Assembly: GCA_034008185.1 (NCBI GenBank)
Contig: CM067082.1
Span: 100,869,311 to 100,933,310 of the forward strand
Source: Gorsachius magnificus
Taxonomy: Eukaryota; Chordata; Aves; Pelecaniformes; Ardeidae
DNA: 64,000 nucleotides
Reading direction: 5' to 3'
Part shown: one piece after another, positions 22,599-35,429 of the stretch
Layout of the letters: each line of letters starts with the position of its first letter
How positions within the stretch are numbered: position 1 is the first letter of the stretch
Translations under genes and position numbers: made by a program
The notes under the pieces: model-generated
Told to the model about the DNA's origin: nothing
Seen by the model: the letters and a program-made list of their open reading frames with translations, nothing else
Databases searched by the model: none

Positions 22599-25500
22599 AC
22601 AGCATTGTGGAACAATTATGGCATGTAATAGAAAACTCTGTAATTCTATTAATTTTAAATCCATCTGTATGCCATTGTAACAGGGTGCAATTGTCAGTGT
22701 GCTCTAGAAGTGGCTTTAAGATTCTGTAGAAAAAGTATTATTATCTATGAAATTCCATAGATCTTTTCCTTGTACTTCATTTGGGGTTGTTTGCCACCTT
22801 CTGGAGCAGTCTTTCACAATGAAGAATCATACAAGGGTGTTTAAGTTAGACTCCTTCTGACAATTTTCAGCTGAGCTCCTCCTTCCTGCTGACTGGTTTA
22901 CATGATCTTGGCCTGAAGTGATTGGGAGTCTTTGATTTTGATTTAAGCAGAGCTGGATTTTAGCTTCCGACTCTTGCAACTATTTCTGATTAAAACCTTG
23001 AACCATCTGACATATAACCTCTGAATCTGGCCTACCGTTTTAGCTGTTCAAAGGGCTTTTTATTTGCAAAGCCCAGCATATGTGCTCCCTGTTTGGTTTT
23101 TAATTCAAGCTGATCTTGAAAAATGATAAAACCAGACTGAAATAACAAAGCTACTTCTCGTGTTTTACTTGTAGAGATGAGAACCAGCTAAGCAAATGTC
23201 AGCCAGATTTAATTCGAAAAGAAAAATAGCCTTCTATCTTATGTGCCAAACTTCACTTTGGATAATAATGAACCCCTGAAATTGCTGATAGCTAGACTCT
23301 TTAACTGTAAAAAAGGGGGGTGGGGGAGCATAGGATCAGGAACAATTATTGTAATTCAGTGTTGCTAGACATAATAGGGGGCAGATCTGCATTGTTAATA
23401 GTGAGTGATGAAATTAGATCTCCAAGTCTAGAAAATTAGTTGTATCATTTGTCCTCTCCTGGGAGAAAAGGAGAGCGTGGGATAGATGTGATGGCTGTCC
23501 TGTGTCCTGGTTGCCCAGTGGACCCCTTTGTTTTGGACACACGAAGTGCGCTAGCACATTGTGTTTCTGTTTTAGCAGATGAGTGGAAATGACGCACCAG
23601 GGTGATGGTGCCAGAATTACGGTGAAAAAAACCCCACCTTTCTAGATAGTACTTTTTAAGCTGCTCTCACAACAGGCATTTAAAAGAGATAAGAGTGCAG
23701 CCGTGCTTTTCTTTGCTGTTCTTGCCTGAGAAGGCAATCTTTCTCAGGGAGAAATGAGGGAAACATTTAATTACATTTCTGAGAAAGGCAGCAGAGACAA
23801 TGAGCTTTCATGTATACACGCACACACACTTTGGAAGGGAAAAACTCTTTTTGGTTTCCCCGGTTATTCATTACGTGTCTGCAACTTGCCTAATTGAACT
23901 CTGAGAGATTATCAGTTCTAACAAAACAGTCATTAGGGGATACTGTTGTGTTTTTTTCCAATCAACTTCCCAGTAGCTCAAAATTGTTAATGTTTATTAA
24001 TGGAAGAAAGTCAAAGCAGGAGAAGAAAATCAATCTCTGAGGTAATGGGGGAAAAAAACCTGTAACTGCCAGTTCTTGGTATGCTATTAACTGTTCATCA
24101 GAAGTATGCTAACAGTCTGTCTGCCTCATTCAGAATAGCTTTTGTGATAAATGTGGTGTCCAGAGAAGATCCAAAGATAATGGTAAAAATAAAGACCATT
24201 TTCTTCCAGCTAACTGCATAGTCTAGGAAACTAGGTTATAACTGTATCTAGGAATATTTTAGTGAGACAAAGGCATATTTTTTTTAACTGTCATGTCTAG
24301 CTTTGCTGCTAGACATGTCAGAGGAAGAGATAAGAGCTATCTTTTGAATATGTTTTAATGGAAAGCCTATGGGTTAGACTGCAGTCATCACTCAGATTAA
24401 ATTGCAGTTAAGCATGTGTGCCCAAATGGCTTTGATCATCCATGCCAATGCTGAATTCAGTCTAATGGGATGATTTTGACACAGTGAGGACTTGAGGACT
24501 GGCCTGTTTTCAGAGCTTTATATTCTGCTTTAACTGCCACATTCCTATCAGTATCAATGGGTGTTAAGCAATTAAAGCCAACACTTCTTGATTTAAAATT
24601 CTGTTCCTGAGTGTCATCGTAGATTTACAGTGTACTACATGCCATATCAAAAGGTTATATGCAGGGCATGATGTCCATCTGTAATCATGCAGAAATACAG
24701 ACACTGGGATTTCTTCACAGCTGCAATAACATTACTGTAAGATGTAATGTGTGGGACCACTCATGTCAGCTCCATAGATCACAGATAGTCCCTGGAACAG
24801 GATGCCAGATCAGATTCCTAATCCTGTCCCCTTAGGTGTGAGTGTGTTCAAACTTTCAGAAACTTCCCTCTGGGGAAGTCTAGGGGAGACGGAGGGTGAA
24901 AAATAAGCCTCAAGACACTTGGTCCTCTCCTCTTTAATCCTATCACCTTCATTACTAAGTCTCTCCCAGGAGAGTTGTTGGGCACTGTGTCCCTGTCCTC
25001 CTCCTCTTTCTTTGTGCCTCAGCTTTGTGTTGTCTTCTGAAAGCTCTGTGCATTTATTTACCGGTCTAGTTTTGGCAATTCCCTACCATCCCATGTGTGA
25101 TTACAGTAAAAACGACTTCAGGAGAAGCTTACTTAATAGGCTTTTGTTTCTGTTTGATGATTAATTTGTTCTGAACAGAAAAAAAAATAGAATCGGATTT
25201 TAAATAACTTTTGCTCCCTATTGGTTTTTAGACAACTAGCAGATTTATATTATGGGAATAAGTCACAGGGAAGAAAAATTGCAATTTTCCATTGTGTATG
25301 AAAATATTTTGCACAGCTTGTAGAGAACTGACATGGGATAACAGAAGCTGAGTACCAAGGCCACTGAAAATGTCTGAACTTGTTTAAGCTTCCAGTGCCA
25401 GAAGGTCAAGCTGTAAAACAAATACGTGCTGCCCCATCAGGTCATTCCACAGGATTCCATGCTGCTAATTTTGCCTTAAAATGCCTCTGACTGATGTGAC

Positions 25501-28500
25501 TTCTGTTAAGTCAGCTTCCTAAAGGTCAAACTGACATCTATCTCCTAAGTGTTGTATAACAGGATTTCCTGAATTCTGGACTGGGCAAAATATTTCTCGA
25601 TGGTGAGAAAACACCTCTTTTTACATCTTAAAATGAGCGCTGAATTCTAGACTGGATGCACAGATAAAGCTTTTCCATACATTATTGGGCCTTACATGCA
25701 TGTTACTTAGAGCAAAATGAAACCTTCATTTGGAAGTGTCTAAACCACAAAAATTTTATTAAGCACAGCACTAGGAAACACAGGATTAAGACCTCCAAAG
25801 AGTGAAGTGGGGAATGACATTGCACTTACTTGCCTTCACAGTCCTAAATCAATGCTATTTTGCATGGACTCTGCCACTTTGGCTGCCTGAATTTGGCAGT
25901 TTTGAGGTTTCCTGCTTAGCTACTCCTCCACGCCAGCCATCCTTCCCTGTCTCCCCCACTTTCCCCTCTGTGCAATTTGGTTCCACCAATCTGGCCAGCA
26001 AAGCCATTTGGGAGCTCTGTCAAATCCTGGCACTGATGATCTTTGCAGTCAGCCCTTTGCCTAGCAGGAATGAACTCATCATGTGCGTCCCAACACCATC
26101 AGGTTTCAAGTATAATTTGCAGCATGAATCCGAACTTGGATGTAACCTTGATTTCTTTCTCATGAATATGACATCTGATAAATTTTATGCACATGTTAAA
26201 AAGTACCAATCTTTGTTTGTCTAGAGCCTGATGTATTTAACAGCTTGGAGAATAAAGACAATGCCAGCTACATCTGTTTCTCTTAGCCACGTAGAAGATA
26301 TGTAATTCTCCAATATAAGCACAGGCATGTATATGTGGAAAATATGTTCTAAATCTCTGTTGAGGAAGTAGCAGTGCCCAAAAGTTAAAGGAAAGATCCT
26401 TTTAGCTTAAGCAGTTCTAATCAAAACCATTCAAAGCACCCAAAAGAAACATTATTCAAGTGATTTAACTTTTACCTGAGCATTGGCAAGTGTCCACAGA
26501 TCTGTCCTGAGCCCCACTATGAATGGCTTTTGAATCTGTGAAGCAGTATGTGTTGAAGTGGTGTTTGGATCTGCAATGACAGCACATGTTCAGCTGTGTA
26601 AGAGCAGAGCTGAAAGGACGAGCAGCCTAATACGTGGTTCTCCTTGCACCAGACATGTGGGAAGATACTTTTGTTTAAATTTACCAGTGAGAGGGAGGAA
26701 ACGTTGCTGAGCTTCTGGGAAGCTTCTGCCTGGGACCTGAAAGGGTGACGTTCTCTGGTAGACAAAAAGCAGAAATGTCAGCAAGCTCTAAAGGAAATAA
26801 ATCATCTTGGCTGGGATGAACTAAGGTTTACAGTGTGGATTCAACCCTGCTTGATGTAGTCCAGGGGAGCCAAGCTGAGCACATTCCTCAGCTAGCACAG
26901 TGTAGCATCTCACTGCCCAGACCCACAGGCAGATAGGGCCAGTCTTGCAATTTTCACCTGTCTGACGAAGGTTAAAGTGCATGTTGTTCCAGAGCTTACT
27001 GGTGGGTGCGTGTTTGTGCACAGGACCCCTCTCAGGCAGCATAATCATTCCGGGATAGATTCCAGCAGTTTGTCCAACAGCTTCTCCTTCCCATGTTAAA
27101 CTGTTACATAGGTTGGCTTTTCCTTCCTGTTGCTCCCACCAGTAGCCAAGTTACACGAGCTATTGTGTGACTAAGCTTAAAAAACCCTTTCTGCAGGCAG
27201 GAAGGCATTTGTGATTATCTCTGACTTGGGGATATTGCTTCAGTCACTTTTTAGGAGGTCTTCAGAAATCAAGCTGGATTTTCCAAATGTTTGTTGCATG
27301 AAGAATGAAGGCTGGTGAGGTTACTGAGGACAAAGATTGCTGCACCAGGGAGCAGCTGACAACCTAAAGGTTAAATCACCCGCTGGCTGCAGAAGACCAA
27401 GAATGAAACCCCAACAGCTATATAGTGTGCCATCTTTCATAAGACTATTGTGCAAAACAAACCACTTTCACAGCAGGGCATCCTAGACTGCATTCTTTAC
27501 TGGCAGTCATTTCTGTGCAGTCTCTTGCTCCCTTTCCCCTGTGGAAGACAAGCTGGGGATGCTTTACGCCCTCACCTGAAAGTGAGAGATCCTTCTATTG
27601 CCAGGGACTATGAACTACCTATTATGCTTCTGAAGGTGATGTAAAACACCAGTGCTTTTGACTTGGAGGCTAAAATTTTCACACTGGACTATTTGCCATG
27701 ACGCTTTTACAGCCCAGCTATAGACAACTTGCTGATACGGAATAAATCGTCATTTTTATTAGAAGTCCTCCTTTTCAATAGTTTAAAATTTTTCCCTGAA
27801 ACGACCATTTTGGTGATACTGTTCATCCTTCTTTAACTCTGGCCAAGAATTAATGTGTATGGAAAGTTCCAGCAAATGTATTCTCTTTTTTCTCCAAACT
27901 AGCGGAGTGTGAAAGGTCTGCCACAGGGAATGAGCAGCATGTGGGGTCTGGTCAGGGTGCTGGACCGAATGCCTCAGACAGGGGAAAGATGACTCCAAAG
28001 CAACATTTAATCTTCACAAATCCCCAGACTTCTGGGAAACTCAAATTTAAAATCTCTCTGTTGCAACCAACTCCCATGCCTCTCCAGAGCAGGGTCATCC
28101 CTGCTCTTGCATATCTAAAGGTTTTGTGATTTCACACAGTTTGGGATATTAACCAGCACAAAATACAGTTCATGGCTTGGTGCCTTTTACAACTTGATGT
28201 GCAGATGGTAGCTTTGAATTTTAATGCATCTGTGAATATTAAAAAGCCTGATAACATCATTTTGTTAACGTAGGATTGGGTGCTGTTGATAGCCTATGCT
28301 GGAGCATTTTAAAAAGAGCTGGATGCTCATTAGGTTGCTGAGAGTGACTACATTAAAGTCTTACTCCTGAAGAAGATATTAATCAGCTTTCTGAGGCTGC
28401 AGACACATCACAGCCAGCCATGGCCTGATTCCCTCCTTCCCAGATTTAGAGCAAGCCTCAAAATACCACAGGAGGATTGACTCCAAGGAACTCAGTTTGG

Positions 28501-29959
28501 CTCCTGTGCGGCATGCTAGAGCAGACAGCACACCCTGAGTGTGTCATCTGCTCGCTGGCTGCCCAAGAGCCCTGCTGCCATCTGCCTCCAGCCAAGGAAG
28601 CACACAGAGGGAATCAAGGGCTGCACAGAGCTGGCGGGCTCGGGCAGCCCCAAAACACTACGCTCTACGTCCCTGGAAAGCATTTCCTTTTAAAATCAGT
28701 TGGCGAAAGTCATTGTGGGAGAGAGAGCACATGAGCAAGCAAGCGAGCACATTCATCAGAGCTGATGCATAAAGGTGAATTACTTGGAAAGGAAAGTGTC
28801 ATGAGTCGCATCTTGATTTAAAAAGATGCAGAGCCTTACCGCACACAGGACTTAGATTGACCTCCACAGCGACATTAGTAACTATGTTCCTGTTACACAT
28901 TATAGATTTTACTTTGGTCTATGAATTTTGTATAACGGCTCTCTTTGTTGGTTATCAAAGGCTGAATTGATTGCCCTCTAGCATCATGATGGCATCGGTA
29001 TCCCAATACTGAGTTGATGGCGTTTTAGAAATAGCTGGGTGGATCAGAATGACTCGTGGCTTGGGGTTTTAGATACTGCTGCTCATTTCTGTAGCATCTG
29101 TCTGTCTGGTTTAACCTCAGTAGTACTAACACAGCCGCTAGTAGACTGTGAGCTCATAGGATACTTCCATTTTGGGTTGAATTTTCTGTTTAGCAAGGCT
29201 GTGTAGATACTGTCAGACTCTGAAGGTAGCGTGGGTTTATCAGTACCCCCTCACTCAGCCTCACATTGAAACAGCTTTTTCAGATACAGGGGTCCTTCCA
29301 GACTAAAACCAGGTACAGCCCAAAGGCCTCTAACTTTATTTTTTAAGACTGTGTTGCTCTAATTATAGCTGAACAATGTATTTTACCATCTGCTGACAGT
29401 TCTCTTACAAATTGCTAGAAAAGCTCACTTCATTCAGAAGCTTGTCATCCAAAGTTTAGTCTAAAAGCAATTTATTTGGAAACAAATGTTTCCAGATGCT
29501 TTCCTGAAATGAAGCACCAGCTTTGATTAAAAATAAATAAATAGCTGAAACAACTGAATGAATTCTGGCTTGTGGCTAGTTCATGCCATGATGTTTTTTT
29601 CCTCTTCCAAACACTAGCAGAAGTAAACCAAGTGCACATCTCGATGTTTATATTGGCACTTAGTCTTGGAAAGGCCTTTGAGCAGGGTAGCTGGAGATGG
29701 CTGGGGTGAGCTGGCAGAGCAGGGCTTGTCAAAGCATGCACATCGTCAGCTGGACAAATCCCAAAGGGATGCCCAGCTTCAGCCCCCACTGACTGAAGGG
29801 AAGGTACCAGGTTGTAAAACATCCTGATCTGCCTTTAGGCAGACCATAAGGTAGTCACCTACTTTACTGAAAAAGGTTTTTTTAATGCCCGTGCTGAGCA
29901 CTTTGGTGCTGACAAGACCAGATAACTACAGTGACCAGACTATGGCCAAGAAAAAGCCT
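22599..29959. other. Long unique non-coding stretch
   Basis: No gene or repeat family is recognised across 7.3 kb. A perfect 9-bp stem with an 8-nt loop lies at 24292-24317. The longest open frame, 25802-26224 plus, has 140 codons but no domain, no clear start context and no codon pattern that I can tell from background. A short G-rich run lies at 23315-23327. Confidence 0.45.
25802..26224 (+). other. 140-codon open frame, probably fortuitous
   Basis: This is the longest non-transposon open frame on the plus strand. It begins with a hydrophobic stretch (LHLLAFTVLNQ) that could pass for a weak signal peptide, is rich in Pro, Ser and Phe, and ends without a polyadenylation signal nearby. No family is recognised and there are no neighbouring exon signals. 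Chance is the simplest reading. Confidence 0.1.
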
Positions 29960-30146
29960 TCCAAAAACCTATATTCTTCCTTGTAGTGGCTACCTTGATT
30001 CCCTGAAAGGAACAGACCTGAAGCTTAGTGCCAGACGTGTTTCTGAAGAAGATGCTAGACCTAATGACAGTTTTAATAGTATTTTCCATAGCTGCTTTAT
30101 GCATTAAATTGCACACACAGTTTGCAACAATGGAATAAAATTCATT
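29960..30146 (+). repeat. Unassigned dispersed repeat, copy 1
   Basis: This segment aligns with 31842-32052 in the same orientation. The best block, 30038-30076, matches 31937-31975 at 36 of 39 bases. A second block, 30092-30146, shares CTGCTTTATGCATT and GGAATAAAATTCATT with 32001-32052. A TTGTAGTGGC...CCCTGAAAGGAA block precedes both. Flanks to the right diverge sharply after ATTCATT. I do not recognise the family. The terminal GGAATAAAATTCATT resembles a tail, so a retroposon or LTR piece is possible; an old local duplication is the alternative. Confidence 0.7.
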
Positions 30147-31841
30147 AACTCTCTTAATTTTTCACATGGCCGGGTACTTCCCCACATCAGACAGATACCT
30201 CAGCGTGATTCAAGAAGGGTAAAGCCTTTCCTCTTTCCTTGTCTTTTCTCCCTTGTCCTTTCTCCCTCCCCTCTCTTCCCCTCCTTCCCCACTCCCCCTG
30301 GTTGCAGAGTACTCAGATCTGCTTTCCCCATTTGTGGAAGAAAAGGGCAAAGTTTTAGCCTATGAATTTTGCTGAATGTAAAATGAAAGTCATCCATGTG
30401 TGAAGAGCAGCCATATGATATGTAAATCACAAAATCACAGACCATGTAGGGCAGCGTGAATTTGTTGTGGCTTTGGAGATGGGAGGAGATTTCAGTAGTT
30501 GGGAGGAGAAGAGCAGCTGACCGTTGCTCCCAGAAGGAATCTGTGTTACCAGTTTTGGCCAGGGGACGGAGATGGTAGCCAAACTGCAGCAGAGGAGCAG
30601 GGGGCAGGCAGGAGTGGATTAAAGATTGTAGAGACAACCTGGCCAAGTTAAGGTCTTATTAGCCTGTCCATTGTTCATGGAAGTGGAAGCTCAAGAGCTA
30701 ATGTGGCAATACCTTGACTAACCCATTTTCCTATTCTTTTTACGTAGGTTGTGGTTTGGTACTGTAGCATTATAAAGTGTTTGTGTGTTTATGTGGGTAA
30801 GGGCTGGCTCAAGAAACGTTTCATGTGTGAATGACTGTGATTGAGCACTACAGTGGGGGACAGAGTGGCAATCCAAGGCAGACATGTTTCCATATCTGGG
30901 TACAAATCTCTTGCACAGGAATATTAATCTCTTTTTAGCTATCAAGGAAATTTGCATAAGCAAGTGTCCATTTCAGAATGGTGCGTATTTTTATGTTAAC
31001 AAATACTCACAAACTGCAGAATATACATTTAAGGCACACTTTATTAAGAGGCTTAGTCGAATGCTTGCCATTTGTAAGCTGGGTCCTGACAATTTGTGTG
31101 AGTTGCCAGTATCTCTAGCATCACTTGTCATGAGATAACAAGGAATTTCACTGAGTTTTGTTCAGTTAGTACTCTGAAAACAAGCGCCAACAAGTATTCA
31201 TGCTCTTCACTTGTCTGTCTTTCTCCTTTTTGAAAACAAACCAAGCCAAAAGCCCTTCTAGACATTTTGTAGCAGTGTTAATGTTTATAGGAAGCTGAGC
31301 AAGCCTCAACATTGCCTGTATGCTGTGTGTCGAGTCTTGGCTACTGTTCTCAAGTATTTTATTGCTGCCCTCTGAGTTCCCATAAATGCCCTTAACATTC
31401 TGAGGCCTCTGCACCCCAAGGCTCCAGCCAATGCTGAGAGCAGGTGTGCACCGCTTTGTACTTCAGAGGACCATGACATTTATTCAGGAAGCCATTTCTG
31501 CAGTGGCAGATATCAAATGAGCTAATTTGTTTAACACGTTTTAGACATCCAAGGTAGCTGGTGACCTAGCTGTCTGGCCACCACCAGCTTTGTCCTTGGA
31601 AAGGCAGTAGAAGCTGCTATGGCAGTGTGGGGAAAAGTGCGATGACTCTGCACACAGCCAGGCTCCATATTTTGATATCCACCTTGGAGAAGGTGGGAAT
31701 GGACGCACCATGCCTTGGGCTACTCGAATGTTCACAGCCAGGTGCTGCCCATGTTGCTTCTACAGGGCCTGCAGAAGTGAGAAGGGAAAGGAAAGGCCCC
31801 AAATCTAAAATCTGTTTCCATAGATCTGGTTATACAGAGTG
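30147..31841. other. Non-coding DNA with a long pyrimidine tract
   Basis: Contains the C/T tract at 30225-30299 and otherwise no gene. A 148-codon minus-strand frame (30200-30646) owes its length partly to this tract, whose complement encodes a Lys/Arg/Glu-rich tail; it is judged fortuitous. Confidence 0.5.
30225..30299 (+). repeat. 75-nt polypyrimidine tract
   Basis: Nearly pure C/T with only three purine interruptions (G at 30241 and 30255, A at 30291). Polypurine-polypyrimidine DNA of this length can form intramolecular triplexes under supercoiling; that property is general knowledge, not shown here. Confidence 0.85.
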
Positions 31842-32052
31842 ACAAGGAATTTACTTCCTCCAAAGATGTGTATCCGTCTTTGTAGTGGCCACCTCAGCTT
31901 CCCTGAAAGGAAGAGATAGAACTTAGGAGCCGGGTGTGTTTCTTAAGAAGATGCTAGAGCTAATGGCAGTTTTAAATTAAGAGTACTTTCACAGCAGGCC
32001 CTGCTTTATGCATTGAATTTCACACAGTTGCAACAGTGGAATAAAATTCATT
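31842..32052 (+). repeat. Unassigned dispersed repeat, copy 2
   Basis: Direct-orientation partner of 29960-30146, about 1.9 kb downstream. It shares the TTGTAGTGGC, CCCTGAAAGGAA, AAGAAGATGCTAGA, CTGCTTTATGCATT and GGAATAAAATTCATT blocks in the same order with small indels. To the right it continues into unrelated sequence (GTCCCCCACCCTG). Confidence 0.7.
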
Positions 32053-33845
32053 GTCCCCCACCCTGTTCCTAGAGACAGGGCCTTCTATGTTTAGGTCCGT
32101 TAGTTGGATGTACAGAAGTACTTGTGTATAAACTAGTGTGGGATCAAATGGAAGGCAGACAGTGAGACCCCTCTGAAAAAAAACAGTGTCAGTGATTGGA
32201 TTTGAGCTGTCTTAAAGCTCCCTGCAACTGTACTGAACAAAGGAAATGTCTCCAAGATGTTTTTTGTCCAGCTCCTGATAAGATAGCATGCTGCATGCTA
32301 TGTTCAAAAGGATAATGTTTTCTCCCAAGTCAGCTTTTACAGAGGGAAACAGTTACTTCCATTTTTTTCTTGGTGCAGCTCAGACAGAAGGAATGAGATT
32401 TTGGCAAGTCTGTAGAAAAGGGTGTGGTGTCTTATAGGGGAGGATGCTAAAAGGGAAAAATTTACTCCCTTGAATTGAAATGATTCCATTATCATTTGGG
32501 TATGATATAACTCAGTAAATTCCTTCTGTTCTCATAATCCTGGGAATTGTTACATTTCTTACTGTAAAGGAGACAATTGTAAGAGTTCCCTGCAAAGCCC
32601 AGAAAGTTCTTTACAGTAAATGTAAGCAAATCATGGCTTTGGGTTTTAAATTCTGACTTTTTTTTGTGGGGGAGGGAAGGGGAGGTGTGTGCGATAGTCC
32701 CCCAAGAGATTTCTCAGCTTTCCACTCTGGAAGAAAGAATTCTTTGGTGGGTCTGATTTTTCTAACACATCAGCTAAAGTAGGAACAATTAGTTCTGTCT
32801 TTTTTTATACTGACCATTAAAGATAGTCTCCCTCTTCTGATCATTGCTGCCTTTGTCACCAGAAATGTGTGGATGTGTAATAATGTAATTGCAATCCCTA
32901 TCTACGCATCACCCCCCCGGGAGGCATGTCTTCTGTTGCAGTGACAGTGGGTGGGAGCCACACCTGGTGAAAATGTCCATGAGGCATTCCCACAGCAGGA
33001 ATCAAGCAGGAGAAGCTTGATCTATAGAGAAGCCCCCTGCTGCAGACATTTTTACCTCCTGTGGGTTTGGGATCAGCTGGCCAGAAGGCAGTGGGACCAA
33101 GCTGGTAGTGCATAGTTTTGATCTTCAGCTTCAGGGACTCCTCTGGTAATGTTGGTTTCATCAACAGCATCTTGTGCTGACTGCCTCCCTTATTAGTTCT
33201 TCCCACTGGGATTTCCAAGACAGCCGCTTACACCAAGCTCAAACAATACAAAAGACTTTAGACTCAATGACAGAATGAATACCATGTACTACTTTAGGGG
33301 CCAAGAGTCTAAGGAGCAATCCTTCATTACTTGATACATAATTATTTTTCATTCTTTTAAAATGCAGTGAAATTAAAAACTTCAGACCAGGAGAATTTGT
33401 AATTAAGAAGCTTTGAAGTGGAGTAGAAATGAGAAGCCAGGGAGCACAAGCATTTCAGTGCAAGTCCCCTAATAAAGAACATATGGGCAAATGATAAACT
33501 GGTGTAAGACTCAAATGTGGCCAAGCTCTAAGCATTCTACTAAAATGTTTTTAATGGGTCAATTGGACTGGGGAGAAGGGAGCGAGAAGTTTTAGTTTTG
33601 GCCAATAGTTCCTGATCAGTCCGGAAGAAAATCCAGTTTCTCCTTATTCTTTGATTAATACTTCAGGTTTACCTATGTGAATTTTCTTCCATGCAGCAGA
33701 AGAAGCAACAGTGGTTCTCACTCTTAGTGCGTATAAGTAGTGCCAACAATTCTGTTGCCACTTCTAGCTTCTTTTGTATTGGTATCTGTCTCCTGAAATC
33801 AGAAACATGTTGAGAATCCCAAACAGTAGTTGCTAACATAGATGA
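32053..33845. other. Unique non-coding DNA, no gene seen
   Basis: Contains an odd palindrome at 32283-32301 (two 9-bp arms around one T) and a G-rich tract at 32668-32685. No coding segment is recognised. Confidence 0.5.
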
Positions 33846-33891
33846 TGTGTGGACACAGACTCCACAATCTGTAAGACTGTAAAGTAGGTAT

Positions 33892-33897
33892 GTTTAT
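33892..33897 (-). promoter_or_regulatory. LTR polyadenylation signal AATAAA
   Basis: Complement of TTTATT, placed 70-75 bp downstream of the LTR TATA box on the minus strand, as expected for the R region of a compact retroviral LTR. Confidence 0.6.
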
Positions 33898-33966
33898 TCA
33901 GTGCTGGGCAGCACGGGGGGTAGTCCCACCAAAGTCGTGCGCACCTCCACATGGCAACTTGCCCCG

Positions 33967-33973
33967 TTTATAT
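33967..33973 (-). promoter_or_regulatory. LTR TATA box
   Basis: The minus strand reads CTACATATAAACGGGGC. Together with the AATAAA downstream it defines the U3/R arrangement of the minus-strand LTR. Confidence 0.55.
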
Positions 33974-34401
33974 GTAGCAAAGTGTTACATATGCATGAAG
34001 TTTCCCAATACACCTATACATATGCATAACCTGTCCCCGCTTTGTATTAAAATTAGTTTCATGAGGTCATTTCCATAAGACCCTCCCAACTGTGCATGCT
34101 CAGTGCCTCCTTGTGGTGGTTGTCGGGGGTCATGGGGATGAAGGCTGATGGCTCCTCTTCGTCACTGCTAGTAACTCCTTGTTCTTGCGCAGACTCAGTT
34201 GCTTCTTTGCTCTTGCCCAAACTGCAGGGTGTTCTTATCAAGAACTGTCCTTTGTAAGGAGACGCAAATCTTCCTGCATCAGTTAGTTCGCACAATAGTT
34301 AGCCACTATCTATCAATTTGATTCTGTGGGCTACACAGCAATCTAGACAATTATTACGCAGCATCTTATCTACTAAGATTCTCTTAACCCCTTCTCTCAC
34401 A

Positions 34402-35429
34402 ACCTATTACGCAAAATGCAGAAACAGAGCTGTAAACAATACGACAGAATGAATTACTGCAAGCAGCCTTCAGTAAGAGCAAACCTGTGGTCACTATAAG
34501 ACACCACAGGCAAACGGGACACTGTTATGGGGTTCAGTCAATGCTCCCATATACAGTGCTTATCTTTGCATCGGTTTTATACACAATCTATAAATGACAC
34601 GAAAAATAGAAGCTAACTTTCACGTGTGTTACTGTGTCATGGAGGATATGGCTGGTGCAGTAGAGAAAAATAACCAGCTGGTGCTCTGACTCTGGAAACT
34701 GGCAAAGTAGATGTGATTTTCTACTAATAAAGTGATGCTTCTGGAATGGTAGAAGCCAAGGAAGAACTGGCAGAAATGGTATCTCCCCTGGGGGCTCAGG
34801 GAGTGCAGCTGCCATCATGACTTGGGCTTGCAACCTCAAGAGCCTTGCTCCTTAGCAGTAAACTTCATTACCAGTGAGTTGAAGTTATCCCACGGTGTCT
34901 CATTGCCTTCTGAAACAGCCCGTTCAGCAAACCTCTCGCCTCTGGAGGGGTGGAAGAGTTAGATATTTCAGAGTCAAATCTCTAAAAACCCAGAGATAAC
35001 AAAACGGTAACACATGTCCAGTACTTTGAAGTCTACCACTGCCCTTTCCCTGGAGCCAGCAGTAGACAGTGATAACTTTCTGGCTGTGTTCAGTGGACTA
35101 GCATGTAGCTGTGGTATTAGTCAGAAGAGAGCTGTGCTTATAAGGAAGCACAGTTTAAATACAGTAAGAAAAGATGTGGCTAGGCCATGTTTCTGTGCCA
35201 GATGGGAGAGCCCTGCTGTCTCACCTGGCCAGGTATGAACAAATAGCCTGGGGTGCCTGTGGAGGAGCTCTGGCATGCCTCCTTGTGTACTGCAGAGCAG
35301 AGGTGGTGGTAGTGGTGGCAGCTCTCAGCAAACTTTTTGCCATGGGGAAATGGTCGCAGCAAAACAGGAAATGAGTGTACGTGGCTAAGACACTGCTATA
35401 GTTAGAAATTGCATTGCTTGCTTTACCTG
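34402..35429. other. Non-coding DNA between two LTRs
   Basis: About the first 170 bp (to ~34570) could be retroviral sequence upstream of the minus-strand LTR, but no protein motif supports this. The remainder is unique, with no gene recognised. Confidence 0.4.

Larger units (their letters stand above)
33846..34401 (-). repeat. Retroviral LTR (ERVK/ERV1-like), minus strand
   Basis: Read on the minus strand, the segment starts TGTGAGAGAAGG and ends GTGTCCACACA, with short TGTG...CACA inverted ends. It contains a TATA box (ATATAAA, complement of about 33967-33973) and, some 75 bp downstream, a polyadenylation signal (AATAAA, complement of 33892-33897). After that comes TACAGATTGTGGAGTCTGT, a U5-like end seen in avian endogenous retroviruses. 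No primer-binding site follows it, so this is a solo or 3' LTR. No matching target-site duplication was found, so the boundaries are provisional. Class is uncertain. Confidence 0.75.

Noticed and set aside
23821..23829. CA microsatellite
   Set aside because: Fewer than five CA units; too short to count as a repeat locus.
30200..30646. 148-codon minus-strand open frame
   Set aside because: Its C-terminal Lys/Arg/Glu-rich part is simply the complement of the C/T tract at 30225-30299, which cannot produce stops easily; no domain elsewhere.
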